Assembly (NCBI RefSeq): GCF_009866765.1
Contig: NZ_CP019431.1
Coordinates: 1,116,001-1,180,000 of the forward strand
Length of the DNA: 64,000 nt
DNA from: Pseudomonas sp. S35
Lineage (GTDB): Bacteria; Pseudomonadota; Gammaproteobacteria; Pseudomonadales; Pseudomonadaceae
Reading direction: 5' to 3'
Shown: positions 17,227 through 28,082 of the stretch, piece after piece
Layout: each line of letters begins with the position of its first letter
Position numbering within the stretch: position 1 is the first letter of the stretch
Notes under the pieces: generated by a model
Seen by the model: the letters and a program-made list of their open reading frames with translations, nothing else
The model's database searches: none
Told to the model about the DNA's origin: nothing
Translations under genes and position numbers: made by a program

Positions 17227-18678
17227 TCAGAAGCCGGTAGGGGTGCGAGTGTGCCAGTCGGTGTTCAACTGGTACTGGTGCGCCACATTGAGCAGGCGGC
17301 CTTCCTGGAAATACGGCGCGAGCAGTTGCACGCCCACCGGCAGGCCATCGACGAAACCGGCAGGCATGGACAAGCCTGGCAAGCCCGCGAGGTTGGCGGT
17401 GATGGTGTAGAAGTCTTCCAGGTACTCGGCGATCGGGTCGCCGGTCTTGGCGCCGATCTTCCAGGCCGGGTTCGGCGTGGTTGGGCCGAGGATCACATCG
17501 ACTTCTTCAAAGGCAGCCATGAAGTCGTTCTTGATCAGGCGACGGATTTTCTGCGCCTTGAGGTAGTAAGCATCGTAGTAACCGGCCGACAGGGCGTAGG
17601 CGCCGACCATGATCCGGCGTTGTACTTCGGCACCGAAGCCTTCGCCACGGGAGCGTTTGTACAGGTCGGTGAGGTCTTTCGGGTTTTCGCAGCGATAGCC
17701 GAAACGCACGCCGTCGAAACGCGACAGGTTGGAGGAGGCTTCTGCTGGCGCGATCACGTAGTACGCAGGAATCGCGTGCTGGTTGTTCGGCAGGCTGACT
17801 TCCTTGATCACGGCGCCCAGGCTTTCCAGCGTCTTGACGCTGTTGTGCACCAATTCGGCGATGCGCGGGTCGAGGCCGGTGCTGAAGTATTCCTTCGGCA
17901 CGCCGATGCGCAGGCCTTTGAGCGAGGTGTTCAGGCTGGCGCTGTAGTCTGGCACGGGCTCGTCGATGCTGGTGGAGTCCTGCGGATCGAATCCTGCCAT
18001 GCCTTGTAACAAAATCGCGCAGTCCTCAGCGGTGCGGGCCAAGGGGCCGCCCTGATCGAGGCTGGACGCGTAGGCGATCATGCCCCAGCGGGAAACGCGA
18101 CCGTAAGTCGGCTTCAAACCGGTGAGGTTGGTGAACGCAGCAGGCTGGCGGATGGAACCACCGGTGTCGGTGGCCGTGGCGGCTGGCAGGAAGCGCGCGG
18201 CAACCGCGGCAGCCGAACCACCGGACGAACCGCCCGGCACGTGTTCGAGGTTCCACGGGTTTTTCACTGCGCCGTAGTAGCTCGACTCGTTGGCCGAGCC
18301 CATGGCGAATTCGTCCATGTTGGTCTTGCCCAGGGTCACGGCCCCGGCGGCAGCCAGCTTGGACACTACGGTCGCGTCGTAGGGCGCTTTAAAGTTGTCG
18401 AGCATCTTCGAGCCGCAGCTGGTGCGTACGCCCTGGGTGCAGAACAGGTCTTTGTGGGCGATTGGCGCGCCCAGCAGTGCGCCGTTTTCACCGTTGGCGC
18501 GACGTGCGTCGGCGGCCTTGGCCTGGCTCAGGGCCAGCTCTTCGGTGAGGCTGATGAAGCTGTTGACCTTGGGATCCAGCTCGGCGATACGCGCCAGCAG
18601 GGTCTTGGTCAGCTCTTCGGACGAAAACTTTTTGTCGGCGAGACCGCGGGCGATCTCGGCCAGAGTCATGTGATGCAT
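17227..18678 (-). CDS. gatA: Aspartyl/glutamyl-tRNA amidotransferase subunit A
   Basis: A 483-residue amidase-signature hydrolase that frees ammonia from glutamine for GatB. The signature reads [16 protein letters not shown] with the Ser-cis-Ser-Lys triad (K in IAHKDLFC, serines in GGSSGGSAA and in [10 protein letters not shown]). Either ATG 18678 or the in-frame ATG 18669 may start it. It sits between gatC (16 nt upstream) and gatB. Confidence 0.97.
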   Translation of the reverse strand: MHHMTLAEIARGLADKKFSSEELTKTLLARIAELDPKVNSFISLTEELALSQAKAADARRANGENGALLGAPIAHKDLFCTQGVRTSCGSKMLDNFKAPYDATVVSKLAAAGAVTLGKTNMDEFAMGSANESSYYGAVKNPWNLEHVPGGSSGGSAAAVAARFLPAATATDTGGSIRQPAAFTNLTGLKPTYGRVSRWGMIAYASSLDQGGPLARTAEDCAILLQGMAGFDPQDSTSIDEPVPDYSASLNTSLKGLRIGVPKEYFSTGLDPRIAELVHNSVKTLESLGAVIKEVSLPNNQHAIPAYYVIAPAEASSNLSRFDGVRFGYRCENPKDLTDLYKRSRGEGFGAEVQRRIMVGAYALSAGYYDAYYLKAQKIRRLIKNDFMAAFEEVDVILGPTTPNPAWKIGAKTGDPIAEYLEDFYTITANLAGLPGLSMPAGFVDGLPVGVQLLAPYFQEGRLLNVAHQYQLNTDWHTRTPTGF

Positions 18679-18694
18679 GAAAGGCTCTTTCCCT

Positions 18695-18982
18695 TTAGTC
18701 GATGACTTTCGGAACCAGGTACAGGCCGTTTTCGACCGCTGGTGCGATGGACTGGTAGGCCTCGCGATTATTGCGCTCGGTCACGACGTCTGCACGCAGG
18801 CGCTGGCTGGCTTCCAGCGGGTGCGCCAGAGGCTCGATGCCGTCGGTATTCACGGCCTGCATTTGGTCAACCAGCCCGAGAATGCTGTTCAGGGCTGCGG
18901 TGGTCTGTGGAAGATCGGCGTCATTGAGGCCAAGCGAGGCCAGATGCGCGATTTTTTCCACGTCGGAGCGTTCAAGCGCCAT
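18695..18982 (-). CDS. gatC: Aspartyl/glutamyl-tRNA amidotransferase subunit C
   Basis: A 95-residue small subunit that wraps round the GatA-GatB interface and stabilises the complex ([19 protein letters not shown] at the start, [20 protein letters not shown] near the end). It is first in the gatCAB operon. The 210-bp gap to the divergent mreB must hold both promoters; I see no clear elements. Confidence 0.95.
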   Translation of the reverse strand: MALERSDVEKIAHLASLGLNDADLPQTTAALNSILGLVDQMQAVNTDGIEPLAHPLEASQRLRADVVTERNNREAYQSIAPAVENGLYLVPKVID

Positions 18983-19180
18983 GGGAATCTCCAGTGGAAA
19001 ACAGAACGGAGGCTGTCCGTGTGTTAGATTGTCGGAACACTACCGCATTTCTACGGTCATATGGCCGCGATTGTGGGGGTTGGTGCACAGAAAGTCGGCC
19101 AATTTAGCACATTGGCGCCTTGCCCAAAATCCCTGTCGTTGTTAGAGTTTGCCGCACTTTTTTACCCACGCGTTGCCTAG

Positions 19181-20230
<1,050 letters not shown>

Positions 20231-20258
20231 GATCGTTGGTTGCGCCATGTTTTGCCCG

Positions 20259-20284
20259 CAGGCAGCACTTTGCAGTGCTGCCTG
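20259..20284 (+). terminator. Hairpin between mreB and mreC, possible attenuator
   Basis: An 11-bp perfect stem, caggcagcact (20259-20269) with agtgctgcctg (20274-20284), has a 4-nt loop and is followed by a weak T-rich stretch. It could lower mreCD transcription relative to mreB, the ratio expected for the filament protein and its membrane partners, or protect the mreB mRNA end. Confidence 0.5.
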
Positions 20285-20368
20285 TTGGCGTTTATCCTCT
20301 TCGATCTGCATCCAGGCCGGTTAGATGCCGTATGAATAAAGAGAACATTTGCCTGGGAGGAGCGGCTT

Positions 20369-21478
20369 ATTAAACCGCTTTTCGCCAAAGGCCCCTCACT
20401 GGGCGTGCGCTTATTGGTGCTGGTCGTGCTTTCGGTCGCGCTGATGGTGGTCGATGCCCGCTTCTCACTGCTCAAGCCAGTGCGTAGCCAGATGTCGCTG
20501 GTGCTGATGCAGACTTACTGGATCACAGACCTGCCGCAACGTCTCTACCAAGGCGTGGCCAGCCAATTCGGCAGCCGCACCGAGCTCGTCGCCGAAAACG
20601 AAAAACTCAAGACCGAAAACCTGCTGCTGCAGGGGCGCATGCAAAAGCTTGCGGCCCTCACTGAGCAGAACGTTCGGCTGCGCGAGTTGCTCAATTCTTC
20701 GGCACTGGTCAACGAAAAGGTCGAAGTGGCCGAGTTGATCGGCATGGATCCGAACCCCTTCACCCATCGCATCATCATCAACAAGGGTGAGCGCGACGGT
20801 GTGGTTCTCGGTCAGCCCGTGCTGGATGCCCGTGGCCTGATGGGCCAGGTCGTAGAGCTGATGCCCTACACCTCGCGTGTACTGTTGCTGACGGACACGA
20901 CCCACAGCATTCCAGTGCAGGTGAATCGTAACGGCTTGCGCGCGATTGCCAGCGGCACCGGCAACCCAGAGCGCCTGGAATTGCGTCACGTCGCCGACAC
21001 CGCTGACATCAAGGAAGGCGACCTGCTGGTCAGCTCCGGCCTCGGTCAGCGGTTCCCGGCGGGTTACCCGGTGGCGACGGTCAAGGAGGTGATCCACGAT
21101 TCCGGCCAGCCCTTCGCTATTGTGCGCGCCGTGCCCACTGCCGCCTTGAACCGCAGCCGCTACCTGCTGCTGGTGTTCAGCGACAACCGCACCCCCGAAG
21201 AGCGCGCCAACGACGCCGCCCAGGCCCAGGAAGCGGAAGACCAGAAGAACGGCACGGCACCGATGATTCCTGCGACGGTGCCCAAGCCTGCACCGGCGAC
21301 GCCCGTTGTTCCGGCGGCAACGCCAGCCGTGGCAGCGCCGGTGGCCACGCCGGCCAAGCCTGCGGTCCATAGTGCGACTGCGGTGAAACCGACAGCGGCG
21401 AAACCACCCGCCACCACGACGCCCGCTGCCAAGCCACCAGCCGCAGCGCCAGCCACCACGCGGCAGAGGGAGGAATAA
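20369..21478 (+). CDS. mreC: Rod shape-determining protein MreC, apparent ATT start
   Basis: A bitopic inner-membrane protein of the elongasome: one N-terminal transmembrane helix, a coiled coil (about 75-115; ENEKLKTENLLLQGRMQKL), and a periplasmic beta-domain that activates PBP2. An unusual Ala/Pro/Thr/Lys-rich C-terminal tail follows (from about residue 300). No ATG, GTG or TTG is in frame before GTG 20405, but the frame reads ATT-AAA-CCG after GGGAGGAG (20355-20362, spacing 6). The resulting (M)KPLFAKGPSLGVRL matches the E. coli MreC start MKPIFSRGPSL, so ATT 20369 is chosen (369 residues). Confidence 0.92.
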   Translation: MKPLFAKGPSLGVRLLVLVVLSVALMVVDARFSLLKPVRSQMSLVLMQTYWITDLPQRLYQGVASQFGSRTELVAENEKLKTENLLLQGRMQKLAALTEQNVRLRELLNSSALVNEKVEVAELIGMDPNPFTHRIIINKGERDGVVLGQPVLDARGLMGQVVELMPYTSRVLLLTDTTHSIPVQVNRNGLRAIASGTGNPERLELRHVADTADIKEGDLLVSSGLGQRFPAGYPVATVKEVIHDSGQPFAIVRAVPTAALNRSRYLLLVFSDNRTPEERANDAAQAQEAEDQKNGTAPMIPATVPKPAPATPVVPAATPAVAAPVATPAKPAVHSATAVKPTAAKPPATTTPAAKPPAAAPATTRQREE

Positions 21479-21966
21479 TGGCCGGTACTCATTCGCGCAA
21501 TGGCTGGATTGTCTGGTTGACGTTTGCCATCGGCTTGCTGCTCAGCGTTTCGCCGTTGCCGCAATTCATGGAAATCCTGCGCCCGCTCTGGCTGGCATTG
21601 TTGCTGGCCTTCTGGTCACTGAACCTGCCGCATAAAGTGGGCATGGTCACGGCCATGTTCCTGGGGTTGGCGGAAGATGTGCTGTATGGCACCTTGCTGG
21701 GCCAGAACGCGTTGATCCTGACACTGATCACCTTCCTGGTGCTGTCGCTGCAGCAGCGTCTGCGCATGTTCCCGATGTGGCAGCAGTGCCTGGTGATCCT
21801 GGTGATCTTCGGCCTGGCGCAGTTGGTGCAACTGTGGCTCAGCGCCCTGACCGGCAACCGCCAGCCTACCCTGGCGCTGGTGTTGCCGGCCTTGGTCAGT
21901 GCGCTGCTGTGGCCTTGGATCAGTTTTGGCCTGCGTGGGTTACGTCGTCGCTATAAGATCAATTGA
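21478..21966 (+). CDS. mreD: Rod shape-determining protein MreD
   Basis: A 162-residue inner-membrane protein with about five hydrophobic helices that bridges MreC and the elongation machinery (MFLGLAEDVLYGTLLGQNAL is the conserved stretch). Its ATG overlaps the mreC TAA by one base, so the two are translationally coupled. Confidence 0.95.
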   Translation: MAGTHSRNGWIVWLTFAIGLLLSVSPLPQFMEILRPLWLALLLAFWSLNLPHKVGMVTAMFLGLAEDVLYGTLLGQNALILTLITFLVLSLQQRLRMFPMWQQCLVILVIFGLAQLVQLWLSALTGNRQPTLALVLPALVSALLWPWISFGLRGLRRRYKIN

Positions 21967-22017
21967 ATGGATTGCGAGGCTCTGCCTGGTTATCGAACCC
22001 CACAGGGAGAGTCTGCA

Positions 22018-22614
22018 ATGAATTCGCTTTATCTGGCCTCGGGCTCCCCAAGACGACGTGAACTGCTGACCCAGATCGGTGTGCCTTTCACCGTGGTCAG
22101 CGCTGCTATCGATGAAACTCCTCTTACCAACGAACCGGCTGTTGCCTACGTCGAGCGCCTTGCGCGCGGCAAGGCGGCGGCGGGATTTGCCGCGCTTGAA
22201 CATGCATCGGGCGCCTGTGTGTTGGGTGCCGATACGGCGGTGATCGTGGACGGCCAGATCCTTGGCAAACCGGTAGACCAAGCTGATGCCCTGGCGATGT
22301 TGATGGCCTTGGCGGGACGCGAGCACGAAGTGCTCACCGCCATCGCGCTCACCGATGGCTTGCGCTGTGAAACCCAATGTGTAAGCAGTCGTGTACGGTT
22401 TTGCGGGATTACTGTCGAACAAGCGACAGCCTACTGGCACAGTGGCGAACCCCAGGACAAGGCGGGCGGCTATGCTATTCAAGGGCTTGGCTCGGTGTTT
22501 GTGGCCGGGCTCAACGGCAGCTATTCCGCGGTTGTAGGCCTGCCAGTGTGCGAAACCGCGCAACTGCTTGCTCAATTCGGCATACCCTGTTGGCAAAACC
22601 TTACCGCGCGCTGA
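22018..22614 (+). CDS. maf: Maf-family nucleoside triphosphate pyrophosphatase (YhdE type)
   Basis: A 198-residue house-cleaning pyrophosphatase, expected to hydrolyse dTTP/UTP and modified pyrimidine nucleotides. Family motifs are [12 protein letters not shown] at the N-terminus, then [18 protein letters not shown] and [19 protein letters not shown] 22018 aligns with the family start; a longer open frame reaches to 21967. The order mreBCD-maf-rng is the same as in E. coli. Confidence 0.95.
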   Translation: MNSLYLASGSPRRRELLTQIGVPFTVVSAAIDETPLTNEPAVAYVERLARGKAAAGFAALEHASGACVLGADTAVIVDGQILGKPVDQADALAMLMALAGREHEVLTAIALTDGLRCETQCVSSRVRFCGITVEQATAYWHSGEPQDKAGGYAIQGLGSVFVAGLNGSYSAVVGLPVCETAQLLAQFGIPCWQNLTAR

Positions 22615-22684
22615 ACTTACTACCCCAGCGCCCAGCCTTAAGCGACCGGTCACTATTGTGAAAACGCCTGAACGAGACCCAGCC

Positions 22685-24142
22685 ATGAGTGAAGAGATTC
22701 TGATCAATATCACGCCGATGGAATCGCGCGTGGCGGTGGTAGAGAACGGTGTTCTGCAAGAAGTGCACGTCGAGCGCACCCAAAAGCGCGGGATCGTCGG
22801 CAATATCTATAAAGGCAAGGTCGTGCGGGTGTTGCCGGGCATGCAGGCGGCATTCGTCGATATCGGCCTGGACCGTGCCGCGTTCATTCATGCCTCGGAA
22901 ATTTCCCTGCGTGAAGGCCCAGCGGTAGAAAGCATCAGCGCCCTGGTGCATGAAGGACAGAGCCTGGTGGTGCAAGTCACCAAGGACCCCATCGGCTCCA
23001 AGGGCGCACGCCTGACCACCCAGCTGTCGATTCCGTCGCGCTACCTGGTGTATATGCCGCGCACCGCCCACGTTGGCATTTCCCTGAAAATCGAAGATGA
23101 AGGTGAGCGTGAGCGCCTGAAAAAGGTGGTCAGCGACTGCGTGGCGGCCGAAGGCATCAAAGAGGCTGGTGGTTTTATCCTGCGTACTGCCGCTGAAGGC
23201 GCGGGCGCGGACGAGATCCTGATGGACATCCGCTACCTGCGGCGCCTGTGGGACCAGATCGGCGCACAGATCAAGACCATCGGCGCGCCAAGTGTCATCT
23301 ATGAAGACCTGGGCCTGGCACTGCGCACGCTGCGCGACCTGGTCAGCCCCAAGATCGAGAAAATTCGCATCGATTCGCGGGAAACCTTCCAGCGCACCAC
23401 GCAATTTGTTGCCGAACTGATGCCGGAAATTGCCGACCGCCTGGAGCACTACCCTGGCGAGCGGCCGATCTTCGACCTGTACGGCGTCGAAGACGAAATC
23501 CAGAAAGCCCTGGAGCGCAAGGTGCCACTCAAGTCCGGCGGCTACCTGGTGGTGGACCCGGCGGAAGCCATGACCACCATCGACGTCAACACGGGCGCTT
23601 TCGTGGGTCATCGCAACCTCGAAGAGACCATCTTCAAGACCAACCTCGAAGCGGCGACCGCGATCGCGCGCCAACTGCGCCTGCGCAACCTGGGCGGCAT
23701 CATCATCATCGACTTCATCGACATGGAAGACCAAGAGCACCAGCGCCAAGTGCTGCGTACCCTGGAGAAACAGCTGGAGCGCGATCACGCCAAGACCAAC
23801 ATCATCGGCATTACCGAGCTGGGCCTTGTGCAGATGACCCGCAAGCGCACCCGCGAAAGCCTGGAACAGGTGCTGTGCGAACCGTGCAGCAGTTGCCAGG
23901 GCCGCGGTAAGTTGAAGACCCCGGAAACGGTTTGCTACGAGATTTTCCGGGAAATCCTGCGAGAGGCACGAGCCTATCAGGCCGAAGGTTATAGAGTGCT
24001 GGCCAACCAGAAAGTGGTCGACCGCCTGCTGGACGAAGAGTCCGGTAACGTTGCCGAGCTGGAGGGTTTTATCGGACGCACAATCCGTTTCCAGGTTGAA
24101 ACCATGTATTCCCAGGAACAATACGACGTGGTGCTGCTCTGA
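22685..24142 (+). CDS. rng: Ribonuclease G
   Basis: A 485-residue endoribonuclease of the RNase E/G family that matures the 5' end of 16S rRNA and cleaves AU-rich single-stranded RNA. An S1 domain (about 38-120) precedes the catalytic core with TIDVNTGAFVG and IIIIDFIDMED, which supply the metal-binding aspartates. CEPCSSCQGRG is the zinc-link cysteine pair. ATG 22685 begins the canonical MSEEILINITPMESRVA; the frame is open further upstream into maf. Confidence 0.96.
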   Translation: MSEEILINITPMESRVAVVENGVLQEVHVERTQKRGIVGNIYKGKVVRVLPGMQAAFVDIGLDRAAFIHASEISLREGPAVESISALVHEGQSLVVQVTKDPIGSKGARLTTQLSIPSRYLVYMPRTAHVGISLKIEDEGERERLKKVVSDCVAAEGIKEAGGFILRTAAEGAGADEILMDIRYLRRLWDQIGAQIKTIGAPSVIYEDLGLALRTLRDLVSPKIEKIRIDSRETFQRTTQFVAELMPEIADRLEHYPGERPIFDLYGVEDEIQKALERKVPLKSGGYLVVDPAEAMTTIDVNTGAFVGHRNLEETIFKTNLEAATAIARQLRLRNLGGIIIIDFIDMEDQEHQRQVLRTLEKQLERDHAKTNIIGITELGLVQMTRKRTRESLEQVLCEPCSSCQGRGKLKTPETVCYEIFREILREARAYQAEGYRVLANQKVVDRLLDEESGNVAELEGFIGRTIRFQVETMYSQEQYDVVLL

Positions 24143-24218
24143 TCCCCATTCGCTTTCTTTCTTCGAGCGCGGCAGGCCTTGATCTGCCGTCCGCCTACTG
24201 CCTTGAGGGTCGCCTGAC

Positions 24219-27200
24219 ATGGAGCGTCTGATACGCTTTTTTGCCGCCTTGACCCGTTGGGGCCTGGGCCTTTGCGCGTTGCTGCTGGTGTTGGCGGCGG
24301 TGTATGTGAGCCTGGGTCGCGAGTTGACACCGCTGGTTGCCGAATACCGCGCCGAAGTCGAAGCCAAGGCCCAGGCAGCGGTGGGCATGCCGCTGCACAT
24401 CGGTAGTCTCGAAGGGCGTTGGAGCGGTTTCGCTCCGGTGTTGCTGGCTCATGACGTAATGGTTGGCGAGGGCAGCAGTGCCTTGCGCCTGGATCAGGTC
24501 GAAGTGGTTCCGGCCATCTGGGACAGCCTGGTGGCGCGTGAAGTGCGCCTGGCGCACCTGCAGGTCAGTGGCCTGCAACTGAGTGCCAAGGAAGACAAGG
24601 ACGGCCATTGGGCGCTTCAGGGCCTGCCGGTGCAGGACGATCAGCCGCTGGACCCTGAGCAGTTGCTCAAGCGCATGCAGATGGTCAAGCGCGTGTCCTT
24701 GCTCGACAGCCAGGTCACCTTGCAACCGTTCGACCAGGCACCGGTCACCCTGACCTACGTGGGCCTGAGCCTGCACACTGGCATCACCCGGCAACGGCTG
24801 GACGCACGCCTGACCCTGCCGGATGGCCAGCCTCTGGCGCTGAGCCTGCGCAGTCGCATTCGCGCCAGCCAATGGAAGGACGCCGAGGTCCAGGCTTATC
24901 TCAGCCTGCCGCAAAGCGACTGGGCCAAGTGGATTCCGGCCAGGCTGACCCAGCAGTGGACACTCACGCAGTTCAAGGCCGGCGGTGAATTCTGGCTGAG
25001 CTGGGGCAAAGGCACTGTGCAAAGCGCGGTAGTGCGCCTCAACTCGCCACAGGTGAAGGGCCGCTACGCCGAGCGCAAGCCGGTGCATATCGAAAACCTA
25101 GCCCTCACGGCTTACCTGCAACGCAGTGATACCGGCCTGAAGGTACTGTTTGATTCGCTGGCGATGAACTTGGGCGAGACCCGCTGGGAGTCGCGCCTGC
25201 AAGTGCAGCAGACCCTGGCGACCGACAAGGATCAGGAAGTCTGGAAGCTGCAGGCAGACCGCCTCGACCTGACCCCTATCACGCCGTTGCTCAATGCCCT
25301 GGCGCCCTTGCCGGAAGGTTTCGCCAAGACTGTCGAGCATCTGAAGGCCACCGGCCTGCTGCGCAATGTGCTGGTGGCTTTGCGTCCTCAGGACACGACC
25401 GATCAAAAAGTCAGTTTTGCCGCCAACCTGGAGCGGGTCGGGTTTGACGCCTACTTCGGCGCACCGGCCGCGCGAAACGTGTCCGGCAGTATCAGCGGCG
25501 ACCTGGGCGGTGGCGAGTTGCGCATGGACAGCAAGGATTTTTCCCTGCACCTCGATCCAATCTTCGCCAAGCCCTGGCAATACCTTCAGGCCAATGCGCG
25601 CCTGACCTGGAAGCTGGATAAACAAGGCTTCACCCTGATCGCCCCGTATATCAAAGTGCTGGGGGAAGAGGGCAAGATCGCTGCTGACTTCCTGATTCGC
25701 CTGCATTTCGACCACAGCCAGGAAGACTATATGGACCTGCGGGTCGGGATGGTCGACGGCGATGGGCGTTTCACGTCCAAGTACCTGCCTGCCGTGCTGA
25801 GCCCAGCGTTGGATGAATGGCTGCGCACGGCGATTCTCAAGGGCGCGGTGGATCAAGGCTTCTTCCAGTACCAAGGCTCGCTGAACCACGATGCACTGCC
25901 GGCTGCGCGCAATATCAGCCTGTTCTTCAAGGTGCATGACGCCGAGTTGGCGTTCCAGCCGGGTTGGCCTCATGTGAGCAAGGTCAAGGGTGAGGTGTTT
26001 GTCGAAGAGACCGGCGTGCGCATCCTGGCCAGCAAGGGCCAGTTGCTGGATACCAAGGTCAACGATGTCTACGTCAATATTCCCCACGCACCGTCCGGCA
26101 AGGAAAGTCATCTGCTGCTTACCGGTGGTTTTGCCGGTGGCCTGGGTGACGGCCTGAAGATCCTTCAGGAAGCGCCGATTGGCACTGCTTCTACCTTTGC
26201 CGGCTGGAAAGGCGAAGGCGACCTGCAAGGCAAGCTGGACCTGGACGTTCCGCTGGTCAAAGGCATCGAGCCCAAGATCGTGGTGGATTTCCAAACCGAC
26301 AAGGCGCGTCTGCAATTGGCGGAGCCGCCTCTGGACCTGACCCAGCTCAAGGGCAGTTTCCGCTTCGACAGCGCCAAGGGCCTGAGTGGCGAGAAAATCA
26401 CGGCCCAGGCGTTTGACCGGCCGATCACCGCGCAAATCTTTGCCGATGGCAAACCGGGCAATATCAGCACCCGTGTCGCGGCGAGGGGGCAGGTGACGGT
26501 CAAGCGGCTGACGGATTGGCTGAAAATCAGCCAGCCGTTGCCAGTGTCCGGCGATATTCCGTATCAGTTGCAACTGAACCTGGATGGCGCCGACAGCCAA
26601 CTGATGGTCAGTTCCAACCTCAAGGGCGTTGCGGTGGACTTGCCGGCGCCGTTCGGCATGCCGGCCAGCCAGGGGCGTGACAGCGTATTTCGCATGACCT
26701 TGCAGGGCGCCGAGCGTCGCTACTGGTTTGACTACGGCGAGCTGGCCAACTTCACCTTCGCTGCGCCGCCGGACAAATTCAATGACGGCCGTGGCGAGTT
26801 GTTCCTCGGCGATGGCGATGCCGTGCTGCCCGCTGCCAAGGGCCTGCGCATTCGTGGTGTGCTCTCGGAGTTGGATATCGATCCGTGGAGGAAGCTGGTC
26901 AACCAGTATGCCGGCAACGACCCGGGCGGCAGTGCCAAGCAACTGTTGAGCGGCGCGGACTTCAAGATCGGCAAGCTCACCGGGTTGGGCACCCAGTTCG
27001 ATCAAGTCAATCTGCAGTTGGACCGAAAGCCCGCTGCCTGGGGCCTGCAGTTCGACAGCCAGCAGGCCAAGGGCAGCGTGAACTTGCCGGACAGCAAGGC
27101 CGCGCCGATAGGGGTCAACCTGCAATACGTAAAATTGCCGGCGGTGGACCCGACGGTGCAGGCTGATGAAAACGCACCGGACCCGTTGGCCAGTATCGAT

Positions 27201-28034
27201 CCCAAGGACATCCCTGCGCTGGATATCGCCATTGCGCAGTTATTCCAGGGCCCGGACCTGGTGGGCGCCTGGTCGCTGAAAATCCGCCCAACCACAAAAG
27301 GCCTGGCCTTCAGCGACCTGGACTTGGGCCTGAAGGGCATGCAGCTCAAGGGCGCCGGTGGATGGGAAGGTGCCCCGGGGAGCAGCAGCAGCTGGTACAA
27401 AGGCCGCCTGGACGGCAAGAACATCGCCGATGTGCTCAAGGGGTGGGGGTACGCGCCCACGGTCACCAGCGAGGATTTCCATCTGGATGTGGACGGCCGT
27501 TGGCCGGGTTCACCGGCCTGGGTCGGGCCAAAGCGCTTCTCCGGCAGCCTGGATGCAGCCTTCCGTAAAGGCCAGTTTGTTGAAGTGGAAGGTGGCGCCC
27601 AGGCGTTGCGGGTGTTCGGCCTGCTCAACTTCAACTCCATCGGGCGCCGCCTGCGGCTGGATTTCTCCGACCTGCTCGGCAAGGGCTTGAGCTACGACCG
27701 GGTCAAAGGCCTGCTGGCGGCAAGCGATGGTGTGTTTGTCACCCGCGAGCCGATCACGCTGACCGGGCCTTCGAGCAACCTGGAGTTGAACGGTACGTTG
27801 GACCTGGTGGCCGACCGTGTGAATGCCAAATTGTTGGTGACATTGCCTGTGACCAACAACTTGCCGATCGCTGCGCTGATCGTCGGCGCACCGGCCATTG
27901 GCGGCGCGTTGTTCCTGATCGACAAGTTGATCGGCGACCGTGTTTCGCGCTTTGCCAGCGTGCAATACAAGGTGGAAGGGCCTTGGAAGGATCCGAAAAT
28001 CACGTTCGACAAGCCATTTGAAAAACCAAACTGA
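24219..28034 (+). CDS. yhdP: AsmA-like protein YhdP, inter-membrane phospholipid transport
   Basis: A 1271-residue giant protein close to the length of E. coli YhdP. One N-terminal transmembrane helix (about 8-30) anchors it in the inner membrane. The rest is a repeating beta-groove (chorein-like) rod spanning the periplasm, ending in the conserved AsmA C-terminal region (GPSSNLELNGTLDLVADRVN and PAIGGALFLIDKLIGD). The family moves phospholipids to the outer membrane together with TamB and YdbH. It follows rng and precedes the nitrilase, the same neighbourhood as in other gamma-proteobacteria. Confidence 0.94.
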   Translation: MERLIRFFAALTRWGLGLCALLLVLAAVYVSLGRELTPLVAEYRAEVEAKAQAAVGMPLHIGSLEGRWSGFAPVLLAHDVMVGEGSSALRLDQVEVVPAIWDSLVAREVRLAHLQVSGLQLSAKEDKDGHWALQGLPVQDDQPLDPEQLLKRMQMVKRVSLLDSQVTLQPFDQAPVTLTYVGLSLHTGITRQRLDARLTLPDGQPLALSLRSRIRASQWKDAEVQAYLSLPQSDWAKWIPARLTQQWTLTQFKAGGEFWLSWGKGTVQSAVVRLNSPQVKGRYAERKPVHIENLALTAYLQRSDTGLKVLFDSLAMNLGETRWESRLQVQQTLATDKDQEVWKLQADRLDLTPITPLLNALAPLPEGFAKTVEHLKATGLLRNVLVALRPQDTTDQKVSFAANLERVGFDAYFGAPAARNVSGSISGDLGGGELRMDSKDFSLHLDPIFAKPWQYLQANARLTWKLDKQGFTLIAPYIKVLGEEGKIAADFLIRLHFDHSQEDYMDLRVGMVDGDGRFTSKYLPAVLSPALDEWLRTAILKGAVDQGFFQYQGSLNHDALPAARNISLFFKVHDAELAFQPGWPHVSKVKGEVFVEETGVRILASKGQLLDTKVNDVYVNIPHAPSGKESHLLLTGGFAGGLGDGLKILQEAPIGTASTFAGWKGEGDLQGKLDLDVPLVKGIEPKIVVDFQTDKARLQLAEPPLDLTQLKGSFRFDSAKGLSGEKITAQAFDRPITAQIFADGKPGNISTRVAARGQVTVKRLTDWLKISQPLPVSGDIPYQLQLNLDGADSQLMVSSNLKGVAVDLPAPFGMPASQGRDSVFRMTLQGAERRYWFDYGELANFTFAAPPDKFNDGRGELFLGDGDAVLPAAKGLRIRGVLSELDIDPWRKLVNQYAGNDPGGSAKQLLSGADFKIGKLTGLGTQFDQVNLQLDRKPAAWGLQFDSQQAKGSVNLPDSKAAPIGVNLQYVKLPAVDPTVQADENAPDPLASIDPKDIPALDIAIAQLFQGPDLVGAWSLKIRPTTKGLAFSDLDLGLKGMQLKGAGGWEGAPGSSSSWYKGRLDGKNIADVLKGWGYAPTVTSEDFHLDVDGRWPGSPAWVGPKRFSGSLDAAFRKGQFVEVEGGAQALRVFGLLNFNSIGRRLRLDFSDLLGKGLSYDRVKGLLAASDGVFVTREPITLTGPSSNLELNGTLDLVADRVNAKLLVTLPVTNNLPIAALIVGAPAIGGALFLIDKLIGDRVSRFASVQYKVEGPWKDPKITFDKPFEKPN

Positions 28035-28082
28035 GGGCCTGTGGAGTAGCATGGCCACAAGCCTATTACGGAGTGTCGGCCC

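Noticed and set aside
15741..17240. A 499-codon plus-strand open frame opposite gatB.
   Set aside because: It is antisense to a clear GatB with all family motifs; the frame is open because of high-GC codon bias.
25098..27125. A 675-codon minus-strand open frame inside yhdP.
   Set aside because: It is a shadow of the YhdP reading frame in GC-rich DNA, with no family resemblance.
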